From: Thermoanaerobaculales bacterium | GTDB lineage: Bacteria; Acidobacteriota; Thermoanaerobaculia; Thermoanaerobaculales; Sulfomarinibacteraceae | Length of the DNA stretch: 8,883 bases | Assembly: GCA_029932545.1 (NCBI GenBank) | Contig: JAOZPW010000161.1 | Coordinates: 1 to 8,883 of the forward strand | Direction of reading: 5' to 3' | In this document: positions 1 through 5,848 of the stretch, in pieces | Position numbering within the stretch: position 1 is the stretch's first letter | How the letters are laid out: each line of letters begins with the position of its first letter | Notes under the pieces: model-generated | Databases searched by the model: none | What the model saw: the letters and a program-made list of their open reading frames with translations, nothing else | What the model was told of the DNA's origin: nothing | Position numbers and translations under genes: made by a program

Positions 1-23
1 AGGACCGCCCCTTGAAAAAATGA

Positions 24-66
24 CCTCGGCGGCCTTCGGCTCAGCCCGGAGACTCGGCCTCCGAGG
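24..66 (-). terminator. Candidate intrinsic terminator of the EF-G/ATPase operon
   Basis: Read on the minus strand, 66-56 (CCTCGGAGGCC) pairs with 34-24 (GGCCGCCGAGG), an 11-base stem with one mismatch and a 21-base loop. It is followed after three bases by six T residues at 20-15. Its place about 200 bases past the stop of the small ATPase gene suits a rho-independent terminator. The loop is longer than usual, so this is moderate evidence only. Confidence 0.45.
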
Positions 67-81
67 CGCTCCCCGAGGGTT

Positions 82-153
82 GCCAGGTGTCGACTTTCTT
101 CGCAACGACGGCCCAGTCGAGAATTCTGCCCGATGAAGAAAGTCACACCAGGC
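82..153. repeat. Long imperfect inverted repeat (REP-like palindrome)
   Basis: The arm at 82-101 (GCCAGGTGTCGACTTTCTTC) is complementary to 135-153 (GAAGAAAGTCACACCAGGC), apart from one mismatch and one bulged base. The loop is 33 bases (102-134). There is no coding sequence and no T-run directly beside it. Size and shape resemble the REP-like palindromes that RAYT-type transposases mobilise, but no transposase is present in the window. It lies downstream of the small ATPase gene and could also stabilise the 3' end of that transcript. Confidence 0.6.
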
Positions 154-197
154 ACGCCCCGTCGGAGAGGGACGCTCTTGAATTTCCGGGAACTGAC

Positions 198-257
198 AGC
201 TGAGAGCTGAGAGCTGAGAGCTGCGAGCTGAGAGCTGATAGCTGATAGCTGATAGCT
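198..257. repeat. Heptamer tandem repeat AGCTGAG/AGCTGAT
   Basis: Eight full 7-base units and a partial one run head to tail. Three are AGCTGAG (198-218), then AGCTGCG (219-225), AGCTGAG (226-232), three AGCTGAT (233-253) and AGCT (254-257). The preceding AACTGAC (191-197) looks like a decayed unit. The array stops only a few bases before the stop codon of the small ATPase gene (261). Variants are grouped in blocks, as expected of slippage or local duplication. Two further related units occur at 7633-7646. Confidence 0.9.
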
Positions 258-260
258 TCT

Positions 261-980
261 TTACCGCTTCACTCCCGATTTCAAAAGCAGCGTCTTGGGA
301 TTGAGCAGGATGTTGAGGTCCTTGTTGACCACCTGGTCCTGATCCTTGATCACATGCAGTCTGATCCGGTTGTCGTGGGGATCCAGGCTGAAGGCAAGGT
401 CCACGAAATCTCCGAAGCTCTGAGCGTCGGCCGGCAGATGCCCGGGCTCGGGTTTCGGATCATCACGGTGAGTCCTGTAGGCCATCCACATCTCAGCACC
501 AACTTCCCCGGCTATCGCCCGGAGAGCCTTGATCGTCTCGGGTTTCAGATTGGCAGAATCCAGCCGATCGAGAATGATGACGTCGGGCGTGAAATCCATT
601 GCCGACTGCAACAGATCCAGTGCCTGCCGTAGACGGTCAATCGAGAATGCGCTGCCGGCGTAGGTGTGGATGTGACGGTGTCGCTCAACTTCCAGCTGAA
701 TGGCCGCCCAATGCTCCAGTTTTTTCTCGCGCCTGAGCATCTCCATCAACAGATCGTCGTACCAGGTCCGAACCTTGTCTACACTCCGCTCCAGCGAAAT
801 GTGGAGTACCTTCTGGTCCGACAAGAGGGCATCAATTCCAATACCGACGATGAAGGCAGTCTTGCCGACACCGGCTCTCCCCAAGACCAGGGCCAATTTC
901 CCAGGACCGGGCCCAGGATGACCATCACGCTCGAGAAGGGTCCTCGGGGACCTGCGCAGTCCAAACATCAGATTCGTCAT
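261..980 (-). CDS. Small RecA/DnaB-like P-loop ATPase, translationally coupled to EF-G
   Basis: This 239-residue protein has a Walker A motif, GRAGVGKT, at residues 34-41 and a Walker B strand, VIILD, at 134-138. The order of parts (short N-terminal tail, P-loop, VLHISLE strand near 58-64, Walker B, then a polar AYRTHRDD segment near 167-174 and an IKDQDQ segment near 211-216) resembles single-domain RecA/KaiC/DnaB-type ATPases. No helicase DNA-binding domain, membrane segment or signal peptide is visible. The start codon at 978-980 overlaps the EF-G stop (977-979) as ATGA, and an AGGAGG Shine-Dalgarno (988-993) sits seven bases upstream inside the EF-G gene, so the start is well supported. 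Coupling implies co-expression with EF-G. A translation-related or ribosome-related role is inference only, and I do not recognise a characterised homologue. Confidence 0.85.
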   Translation of the reverse strand: MTNLMFGLRRSPRTLLERDGHPGPGPGKLALVLGRAGVGKTAFIVGIGIDALLSDQKVLHISLERSVDKVRTWYDDLLMEMLRREKKLEHWAAIQLEVERHRHIHTYAGSAFSIDRLRQALDLLQSAMDFTPDVIILDRLDSANLKPETIKALRAIAGEVGAEMWMAYRTHRDDPKPEPGHLPADAQSFGDFVDLAFSLDPHDNRIRLHVIKDQDQVVNKDLNILLNPKTLLLKSGVKR

Positions 981-3067
981 GATCCGTCCTCCTGACCTTT
1001 GTTGCTACCGTACTCTTTCAGCAACTCCTCGGACACTTCACGCGGCACCGGGGCGTATCTCGAAAATTCCATCGTGAATTCAGCCTTGCCCTGGGTCGCC
1101 GATCTCAGATCGGTCGAGTAGCCAAACATCTCCGCAAGCGGCACATCTCCGTCCACCCTGGTGAACCCACCGTCGTCGGCGGATCCGGCGATGACGCCGC
1201 GACGCTGCATCAAAGAGCGGTAGATCGCACCCTGAAATTCTGCCGGACCCTCAACGGAGACCCGCATGACAGGCTCGAGGATGCGCGGCTTGGCCTTTTT
1301 GTAACACTCCCGAAAGGCGGCGTGACTGGCGGTCATAAAGGCCATGTCCGACGAATCAACCGCGTGGGAATTACCATCCTCCAGAATAACGCGAACACCG
1401 ACGACCGGGAAGCCGATCAGGCCACCCTTGGGCAGGCCTTTTTGGAAACCCTTGTCACAGGCGCCGATGTACTCCGTCGGGATCCTGGCGCCCCGGATAT
1501 TATTGACGAACTCGTATTCGCCCTCATCATAGGGCTCGAGATAACCGACAACCTTCGCGTACTGTCCGGAACCACCGGTCTGCTTCTTATGAATGTAGTC
1601 GAAATCCGCCCGTCGGCTGATGGCCTCACGGTAGGCGACCTGAGGCGCCCCGGTCTCGACCTCGGCGTTGTATTCACGCCGCATTCGCTCGATATAGACC
1701 TCAAGGTGCAATTCACCCATTCCGGAAACGATGGTTTCGCCGCTCTCCTGGTCCAGGCCGACCTTGAAGGTCGGGTCTTCCTTGGTGAAGCGGGAGAGGG
1801 CCTTGCCCATGTTGGTTTGAGCCTTGGAATCTATCGGCGTCACCGACAGCGAGATCACCGGCTCGGGTACATACATCGACGTCATGGCAAGCCGTGGACC
1901 CTCGCCGACGAAGGTGTCGCCCGTATGGCAGTCGATACCGAACAGACCGACAATGTCGCCGGCATCTGCCGACACGATATCTTCCATCTTGTCGGCATGC
2001 ATGCGAACCAAGCGGCCGATCTTGATCTTCTTGCCGGTTCGGGTCTGCCAAACGGTGTCACCCTTGCTCAAGGTGCCCTGATAGACCCGGATGAAAGTCA
2101 GCTGACCATAGCGGCCCTCATCCAGCTTGAAGACATAAGCAACCGTCTGCTTTGTCGTATCGGATACCAGTTCCATCGGAGCGTTGTCGTTATCCAGGTC
2201 CACCGCCTCGATCGGAATGTCATCCGGACAGGGCAGGAGCGCGATGACGGCATCCATCAAGGGTTGCACACCCTTGTTCTTGTATGCGGAGCCCATCAGC
2301 ACCGGCGTCAGCTCCAGCGCCAGCACTCCGTTTCGGACCGCTTCGTTGATCAGCTCGGGTGTTGCCTGATCTTCCAGTGCGGCCTCCATCAACTTGTCTG
2401 AGAACATGCTGGCGGCGTCTATCAGCTCGGCTCGGGCACCTTCGGCCTCACCGAGCATCTCGGCGGGGATGTCGGTGATCTCCATCTCTTCGCCATTCTC
2501 GCCGTGGAAATAGATCGCCTTCATCTCGACCAGGTCGACCACGCCCTCGAATTTCTCTTCGAGGCCGATCGGCAACTGCATCAAGACCGAGTTGAGGCCC
2601 AGCTTGTCACGCAAGGCTGCGGACACCTTCTTCGGGTCGGCGCCGGATCGATCGCACTTATTGACGAAGGCGATGCGGGGCACCTTGTAGCGCTTCATCT
2701 GCCGGTCGACCGTGATCGACTGCGACTGAACGCCGGCCACCGCGCACAAGACCAGGACGGCGCCGTCGAGCACCCGAAGCGCCCGCTCGACCTCAATCGT
2801 GAAATCGACATGGCCCGGGGTGTCGATGATGTTGACGTGGTGGTCCTTCCACTCGACGTAGGTCGAAGCGGAGGTGATGGTGATACCGCGCTCCCGCTCG
2901 AGCTCCATGTGATCCATGGTCGCTCCAACACCGTCCTTGCCGCGGACATCGTGGATCGCGTGGATCTTCTGCGTATAGAAGAGGATCCTCTCGGTCAACG
3001 TTGTCTTGCCGGAGTCGATGTGGGCAGAAATGCCGATGTTGCGGACTCTTTGAATGTCGATACTCAT
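977..3067 (-). CDS. fusA: Elongation factor G, spd/mitochondrial EF-G1 type
   Basis: This 696-residue translational GTPase catalyses tRNA-mRNA translocation on the ribosome and has the usual length for the family. GTPase motifs are all present: P-loop AHIDSGKT (15-22), switch RGIT (60-63), DTPGH (82-86), NKCD (136-139, with Cys where Met is common) and a G5 region GSAYKNKG. Domain IV contains GGSGQYAKV, and the C-terminal domain ends FSRYAPVPREVSEELLKEY. Serine in the P-loop and the KDGVGATMD-x-MELERERGIT segment mark it as spd-type EF-G1, the bacterial relative of mitochondrial EF-G1. In bacteria with this type, a second paralogue (spdEF-G2) is known to handle ribosome recycling. No str-operon neighbours (rpsL, rpsG, tuf) lie next to it. 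It leads a two-gene operon with the small ATPase. Start ATG at 3065-3067 fits the family N terminus. Confidence 0.97.
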   Translation of the reverse strand: MSIDIQRVRNIGISAHIDSGKTTLTERILFYTQKIHAIHDVRGKDGVGATMDHMELERERGITITSASTYVEWKDHHVNIIDTPGHVDFTIEVERALRVLDGAVLVLCAVAGVQSQSITVDRQMKRYKVPRIAFVNKCDRSGADPKKVSAALRDKLGLNSVLMQLPIGLEEKFEGVVDLVEMKAIYFHGENGEEMEITDIPAEMLGEAEGARAELIDAASMFSDKLMEAALEDQATPELINEAVRNGVLALELTPVLMGSAYKNKGVQPLMDAVIALLPCPDDIPIEAVDLDNDNAPMELVSDTTKQTVAYVFKLDEGRYGQLTFIRVYQGTLSKGDTVWQTRTGKKIKIGRLVRMHADKMEDIVSADAGDIVGLFGIDCHTGDTFVGEGPRLAMTSMYVPEPVISLSVTPIDSKAQTNMGKALSRFTKEDPTFKVGLDQESGETIVSGMGELHLEVYIERMRREYNAEVETGAPQVAYREAISRRADFDYIHKKQTGGSGQYAKVVGYLEPYDEGEYEFVNNIRGARIPTEYIGACDKGFQKGLPKGGLIGFPVVGVRVILEDGNSHAVDSSDMAFMTASHAAFRECYKKAKPRILEPVMRVSVEGPAEFQGAIYRSLMQRRGVIAGSADDGGFTRVDGDVPLAEMFGYSTDLRSATQGKAEFTMEFSRYAPVPREVSEELLKEYGSNKGQEDGS

Positions 3068-3102
3068 ACTGTCTCACCCGCGCGGTCTCAAGGCCGCACT
3101 CC

Positions 3103-3115
3103 ATAATTAATTATC
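3103..3115 (-). promoter_or_regulatory. AT-rich palindrome with GATAAT -10-like hexamer upstream of EF-G
   Basis: Positions 3103-3114 form a perfect 12-base palindrome (ATAATTAATTAT), an AT island in GC-rich DNA 36 bases before the EF-G start. On the minus strand it contains GATAAT (3115-3110), five of six matches to the -10 consensus. The best -35 partner, TTCCTT at an 18-base spacing, is poor. It could be the proximal EF-G promoter or an operator. Confidence 0.35.
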
Positions 3116-3161
3116 CATGGTACCCGGCCTCCGAAGGAACCGCCACCGGCGAGCTTGAATC

Positions 3162-3206
3162 AAAAAAAGCGGCACGGAGCGAGACTCATCGTCTCAAACA
3201 CGCCGC
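3162..3206 (-). terminator. Terminator-like hairpin in the EF-G leader
   Basis: On the minus strand GCGGC (3206-3202) pairs with GCCGC (3173-3169), with an inner GAGAC/GUCUC stem (3195-3191 with 3185-3181) separated by an internal loop. Seven T residues follow (3168-3162). This may end transcripts from the upstream DUF4143 gene, or act as an attenuator or small-RNA terminator for the promoter-like site at 3218-3246. The stem is interrupted, so strength is uncertain. Confidence 0.4.
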
Positions 3207-3217
3207 ACCCGGTCAAT

Positions 3218-3246
3218 AGCGTACAACTCCGCCAGTCAGATGTCAA
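3218..3246 (-). promoter_or_regulatory. Sigma-70-like promoter, TTGACA-17-TACGCT
   Basis: On the minus strand a perfect TTGACA (3246-3241) is followed after exactly 17 bases by TACGCT (3223-3218), three of six -10 matches. Transcription would start near 3211 and run toward EF-G through the terminator-like hairpin at 3206-3162, giving either a roughly 150-base leader or a short attenuated RNA of about 50 bases. Confidence 0.4.
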
Positions 3247-3253
3247 TTCAGCC

Positions 3254-3328
3254 AGGATTCTGCGGCACAGAGGTTGGAGCAGCTCCCAGAAAGGGACGCC
3301 TGTCTCGACCTCTGTGCCGCAGAATCCT
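3254..3328. repeat. Perfect 21-bp inverted repeat with 33-base loop
   Basis: The arm at 3254-3274 (begins AGGATTCTGCGG) is an exact reverse complement of 3308-3328 (ends CCGCAGAATCCT). The loop, 3275-3307, is 33 bases. No T-run follows on either strand, so it is not a typical intrinsic terminator. It lies between the DUF4143 gene and the EF-G promoter region, and its dimensions match the palindrome at 82-153 although the arm sequences differ. It may be a REP- or MITE-like element. Confidence 0.75.
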
Positions 3329-3409
3329 ATTGCGCTTCGCGCATCGGAGAGACAGGGGTTTTCTTTACTTCATTCTCAGCGATCCGCAGGATCGGGTCTA
3401 CGGTTTCCA
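3329..3409. other. Two small hairpins downstream of the DUF4143 gene
   Basis: Together with the entries above, this completes the 342-base gap 3068-3409, in which no credible gene was seen. TGCGC-TTC-GCGCA (3331-3343) and CGATCC-GCA-GGATCG (3380-3394) are perfect short stems with three-base loops. Neither is followed by a T-run. They follow the stop codon of the DUF4143 gene on the minus strand and may protect its mRNA end. Confidence 0.4.
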
Positions 3410-4522
3410 TCAGAGCTCTCTAAGAAAGTTGGCCGCCCGGCGCAACTGAATTCCATCCACCATTCGTTCGTTGTGGAGATTCTTGACGACCTGCGCCGCT
3501 TCCAGCCCGTACTTTTTGTGGAAGTAGCGAAGCGAGGGGTTGATGCCGGCATCGGACAACTTGACCTCCACTATCACCTTCGGCTGATCGTCCTCGACCA
3601 TTACAAAATCAACTTCCTTTTTCTCTTTGGTCCGCAGGGACTGCAATCGACACCGTTTCCCCTTGGTATCTTCGGTTTGATTCAGATTCTTCAAAAGGCC
3701 CGTTGCAACAAGATTTTCCAAACGAACCCCCTCATCTCCTTTGACCATTCCGGTGTCAAAGAAGTAGATCTTGGGTTCTTTGAGCAGGGATCGGCCGATA
3801 TTTCTATGAAATGGGGTGACCCGAAAGACGATGAAGAGGGACTCCAGGATTTCTACATAACGTTTGATCGTATTGGGAGCACAATTGACATCCCTGGCCA
3901 GGGAAGACCAAGAGACCGGCGAACCGACACGGCGCCTCAGTAACTCAAGGGTGAGTTGTATGGCCCTGAAGTCGTGAATTTTTTCAAAATCAAGAATATC
4001 GGTACGGATCAGGCCGTCAATGTACTGTTGCCGCCAACGATTGGCATCATCATCGGACTCGGCAAGAAACGGCTCAGGAAAACCACCCCGCACCATCAGT
4101 GCATCCAGGTCGTCATCAGTGCCATCAGGGAGTTCCGCCATGGAAAAAGGGTGAAGACGATGCCTGAAAAAACGGCCGGCCAGTGAATCGCCACTCTGCC
4201 TGAACGCTTCCAGCCTGGCGCTCCCAGTTACCAGGATTTGCTGATGCGGTGGCTTGACATCATAAATACCCTTGAGAAAATTCTTCCACCCTTCCATCTT
4301 GTGGAGTTCGTCAAGAATCAGCAATCTCGTATCGGGGAGCCATTCCGCCTTGTGGATGATGTCACGGTGGGAAAAGCTGTCATAGTTGAGGTACACCGAT
4401 TGCCTGACACCTTCGGCAATCGAGAGAGCCAGACTTGTCTTGCCCACCTGGCGCGGCCCAGTGATGAAAACCATTTTCCGAGCCAAATCTCGAACGATAA
4501 TGTCATGCTGAGAACGTCTCAT
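3410..4522 (-). CDS. AAA+ ATPase with DUF4143 / PD-(D/E)XK-like C terminus
   Basis: From the ATG at 4520-4522 this is 370 residues, normal for the family. Walker A GPRQVGKTS is at 22-30, Walker B LLILDE at 67-72, and a sensor-1-like LVTGSAR at 97-103. A winged-helix-like segment follows (about 203-235, SWSSLARDVNCAPNTIKRY). The C-terminal DUF4143 part contains EVDF (303-306) and VIVEVK (316-321), matching the D...ExK pattern of the PD-(D/E)XK fold. Members are widespread, patchy ATPases of unknown biological role, often thought linked to mobile DNA or defence. A TTG start at 4570 would add 16 residues, but it lies inside a perfect palindrome and has no Shine-Dalgarno, so ATG is preferred. Hand-counted GC in four sampled 60-base lines is about 48%, below the roughly 60% or more in single lines from EF-G, the dehalogenase and the desulfurase, which suggests transfer. 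Confidence 0.95.
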   Translation of the reverse strand: MRRSQHDIIVRDLARKMVFITGPRQVGKTSLALSIAEGVRQSVYLNYDSFSHRDIIHKAEWLPDTRLLILDELHKMEGWKNFLKGIYDVKPPHQQILVTGSARLEAFRQSGDSLAGRFFRHRLHPFSMAELPDGTDDDLDALMVRGGFPEPFLAESDDDANRWRQQYIDGLIRTDILDFEKIHDFRAIQLTLELLRRRVGSPVSWSSLARDVNCAPNTIKRYVEILESLFIVFRVTPFHRNIGRSLLKEPKIYFFDTGMVKGDEGVRLENLVATGLLKNLNQTEDTKGKRCRLQSLRTKEKKEVDFVMVEDDQPKVIVEVKLSDAGINPSLRYFHKKYGLEAAQVVKNLHNERMVDGIQLRRAANFLREL

Positions 4523-4528
4523 GTCGTA

Positions 4529-4557
4529 AATTTCGCACCAGACTGCAAAAAAGTCAA
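4529..4557 (-). promoter_or_regulatory. Candidate promoter of the DUF4143 gene, leaderless spacing
   Basis: On the minus strand TTGACT (4557-4552, five of six matches) is followed after 17 bases by GAAATT (4534-4529, weak), and the ATG lies six bases further. No Shine-Dalgarno precedes that ATG, so a leaderless or very short-leader mRNA is plausible. The -35 hexamer directly abuts the palindrome at 4558-4587. Confidence 0.35.
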
Positions 4558-4587
4558 GACTATTCCGCAAACTATTGCGGAATAGTC
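4558..4587. repeat. Perfect 13-bp palindrome, candidate operator
   Basis: GACTATTCCGCAA (4558-4570) and TTGCGGAATAGTC (4575-4587) are exact reverse complements separated by four bases. The site sits immediately upstream of the -35-like hexamer of the DUF4143 gene and 48 bases past the stop codon of the secreted-protein gene. It is not followed by a T-run long enough on the right side to be a clear terminator for either gene. A dimeric regulator binding site is the favoured reading. Confidence 0.65.
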
Positions 4588-4635
4588 GGGCTGGTCCGGT
4601 CTTCTCACCGGTTATCGTCTCGAGGGCGCGTTCCC

Positions 4636-5583
4636 CTACTCCCAGTCGAACGGCGCGACGAATCCCGGTCGCGCCGGGATGAACAGGGGATCGTTGAACG
4701 CCGGGATGCCCGACTGTGGATCAGGGGCAAAGACCACCGAGGCGTAGGCGAAATAGGGAAGGTCGGAATCCGGGGTCAGACTGATGAGGAACGCTGCCGA
4801 AGGAAGGTCGGGATGATCCCCAAATATCCCCGGATACGTATATATCTGCTCAGAATCCCAGCGAAACTGCAACCAGCCGTAGGGAGGCAGAATCTTAGTA
4901 AATGTATCCCGTTCACCAGAATCCGGAAAACCCGGGGGTGCAAGTTCACGAGACGATTCCACACCCGGCCATTCCCCAAACGCCAAGGCCACGCCGTCAA
5001 GAACCAATGGCTCCGGATTGGGATTGACGAACCCGATATTGTTCCGATAGTAATTCCAGTTCTCCCTTGGAACAAAAGTGCACGGGATATTGAGGCAACC
5101 CCCGAGCCAGGGCAAATGGGCCGGACCGATCAGTGGTTCGCCATCTGTCGCCATCAGCTGCCCCTGGCCAAAAGGTGTAGCCTCCCACATCGTTCCCCTT
5201 GAAACGTCCGCCACCCTGGCGTTGACGATGACCTCACCACCCTCAATTTCGAGGGCTACGCCCCCAAGTGTTGCACCCGTTCCCACCAGAAGGTCCGCCC
5301 CGCTAAGTCGGAGCATCCTGGCGTAGCGTTCCGGTCTCACCATTTCCCATGTCGGCGCCGTTACTGGGTCATCGGCGAATCCGCCATCCTCAAGACAGAC
5401 CCATAGTCTTCGAATGGTCGGGTTATCGTCTGGGTCCATCTTGATAATCTGAACCTCGGTGGCCCAGACACTACCGTTGACACCCTGGACATTGTCCGAC
5501 ACGGCCGGTAAAACGATCGTCTGCTGGGCGGATACGACACTGCAAGCACTGACGACAAACATCGCGACTGCCGCTTTAACCAC
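4636..5583 (-). CDS. Secreted protein of unknown function with N-terminal signal peptide
   Basis: From the GTG at 5581-5583 this is 315 residues. That start is chosen because GGAGG (minus strand, 5593-5589) lies five bases before it. An ATG at 5607 would add eight residues but has no Shine-Dalgarno. The N terminus MVKAAVAMFVVSACSVVSA, followed by QQ, is a classical signal peptide with a VSA cleavage site. The mature part is beta-rich in appearance, without catalytic motifs I recognise. Segments such as NVQGVNGSVWATEV near the start, NYYRNNIGFVNPNPEPL in the middle and YASVVFAPDPQSGIP near the end recall a loosely conserved class of exported proteins common in Acidobacteriota genomes. Three cysteines remain after cleavage, two in GGCLNIPC. 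No sorting tag is evident. Function is unknown, and extracellular or periplasmic location is inferred. Confidence 0.8.
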   Translation of the reverse strand: MVKAAVAMFVVSACSVVSAQQTIVLPAVSDNVQGVNGSVWATEVQIIKMDPDDNPTIRRLWVCLEDGGFADDPVTAPTWEMVRPERYARMLRLSGADLLVGTGATLGGVALEIEGGEVIVNARVADVSRGTMWEATPFGQGQLMATDGEPLIGPAHLPWLGGCLNIPCTFVPRENWNYYRNNIGFVNPNPEPLVLDGVALAFGEWPGVESSRELAPPGFPDSGERDTFTKILPPYGWLQFRWDSEQIYTYPGIFGDHPDLPSAAFLISLTPDSDLPYFAYASVVFAPDPQSGIPAFNDPLFIPARPGFVAPFDWE

Positions 5584-5697
5584 GAATACCTCCATCAATT
5601 TACACATTGCCGATCATATCAGCCCGCTGAGTTGCACCAAGGCGCTCATGATCCCATTCCCGAAACCAACGGCCTTGCCAGTATCAAAAACAATCCC

Positions 5698-5825
5698 TTT
5701 GCGCCCCCTTTGCGCTCTTCGCGCTCTTTGCGGTTCAATTGTGTTCTTGATGCCATTCTCATTCCCAATTTTGTGCCTCTTTGTGCCTCTTTGTGGCTAT
5801 TCTTCCCTCTTCGTGGCCTTTGCCT
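5698..5825. repeat. Degenerate 9/10-mer tandem repeats (GCGCTCTTT and TTGTGCCTCT types)
   Basis: Two neighbouring arrays occur between the dehalogenase and secreted-protein genes. The first (about 5699-5735) repeats a GCGCTCTTT-like 9-mer. The second (5771-5820) has two exact TTGTGCCTCT units followed by three decayed 10-mers (TTGTGGCTAT, TCTTCCCTCT, TCGTGGCCTT). On the minus strand they read as CACAAAGAGG and GCAAAGAGC runs. Open frames across this stretch on both strands are low-complexity and are not considered genes. Nothing else is seen in 5584-5848. Confidence 0.75.
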
Positions 5826-5848
5826 TGAGCATTGCCAGTACTCGGCGA

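Noticed and set aside
198..257. Heptamer array considered as a CRISPR array
   Set aside because: Units are seven bases and directly adjacent with no spacers, and no cas gene is present.
1322..2401. Long plus-strand open frame (359 codons) opposite EF-G
   Set aside because: It lies wholly antisense to the conserved EF-G gene. Its translation has no recognisable motif and arises from the high-GC codon pattern of fusA.
3155..3943. Plus-strand open frame of 262 codons
   Set aside because: It crosses the 21-bp inverted repeat and runs antisense to the DUF4143 ATPase, whose motifs are unambiguous on the minus strand.
4523..4570. TTG-initiated 16-residue N-terminal extension of the DUF4143 ATPase
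   Set aside because: The extension begins inside the perfect palindrome, has no Shine-Dalgarno and overlaps a -35-like hexamer. The ATG at 4522 gives the normal family N terminus.
4596..4611. CCGGT-CTTCTC-ACCGG hairpin as terminator of the secreted-protein gene
   Set aside because: The stem is only five base pairs and no T-run follows on the minus strand.
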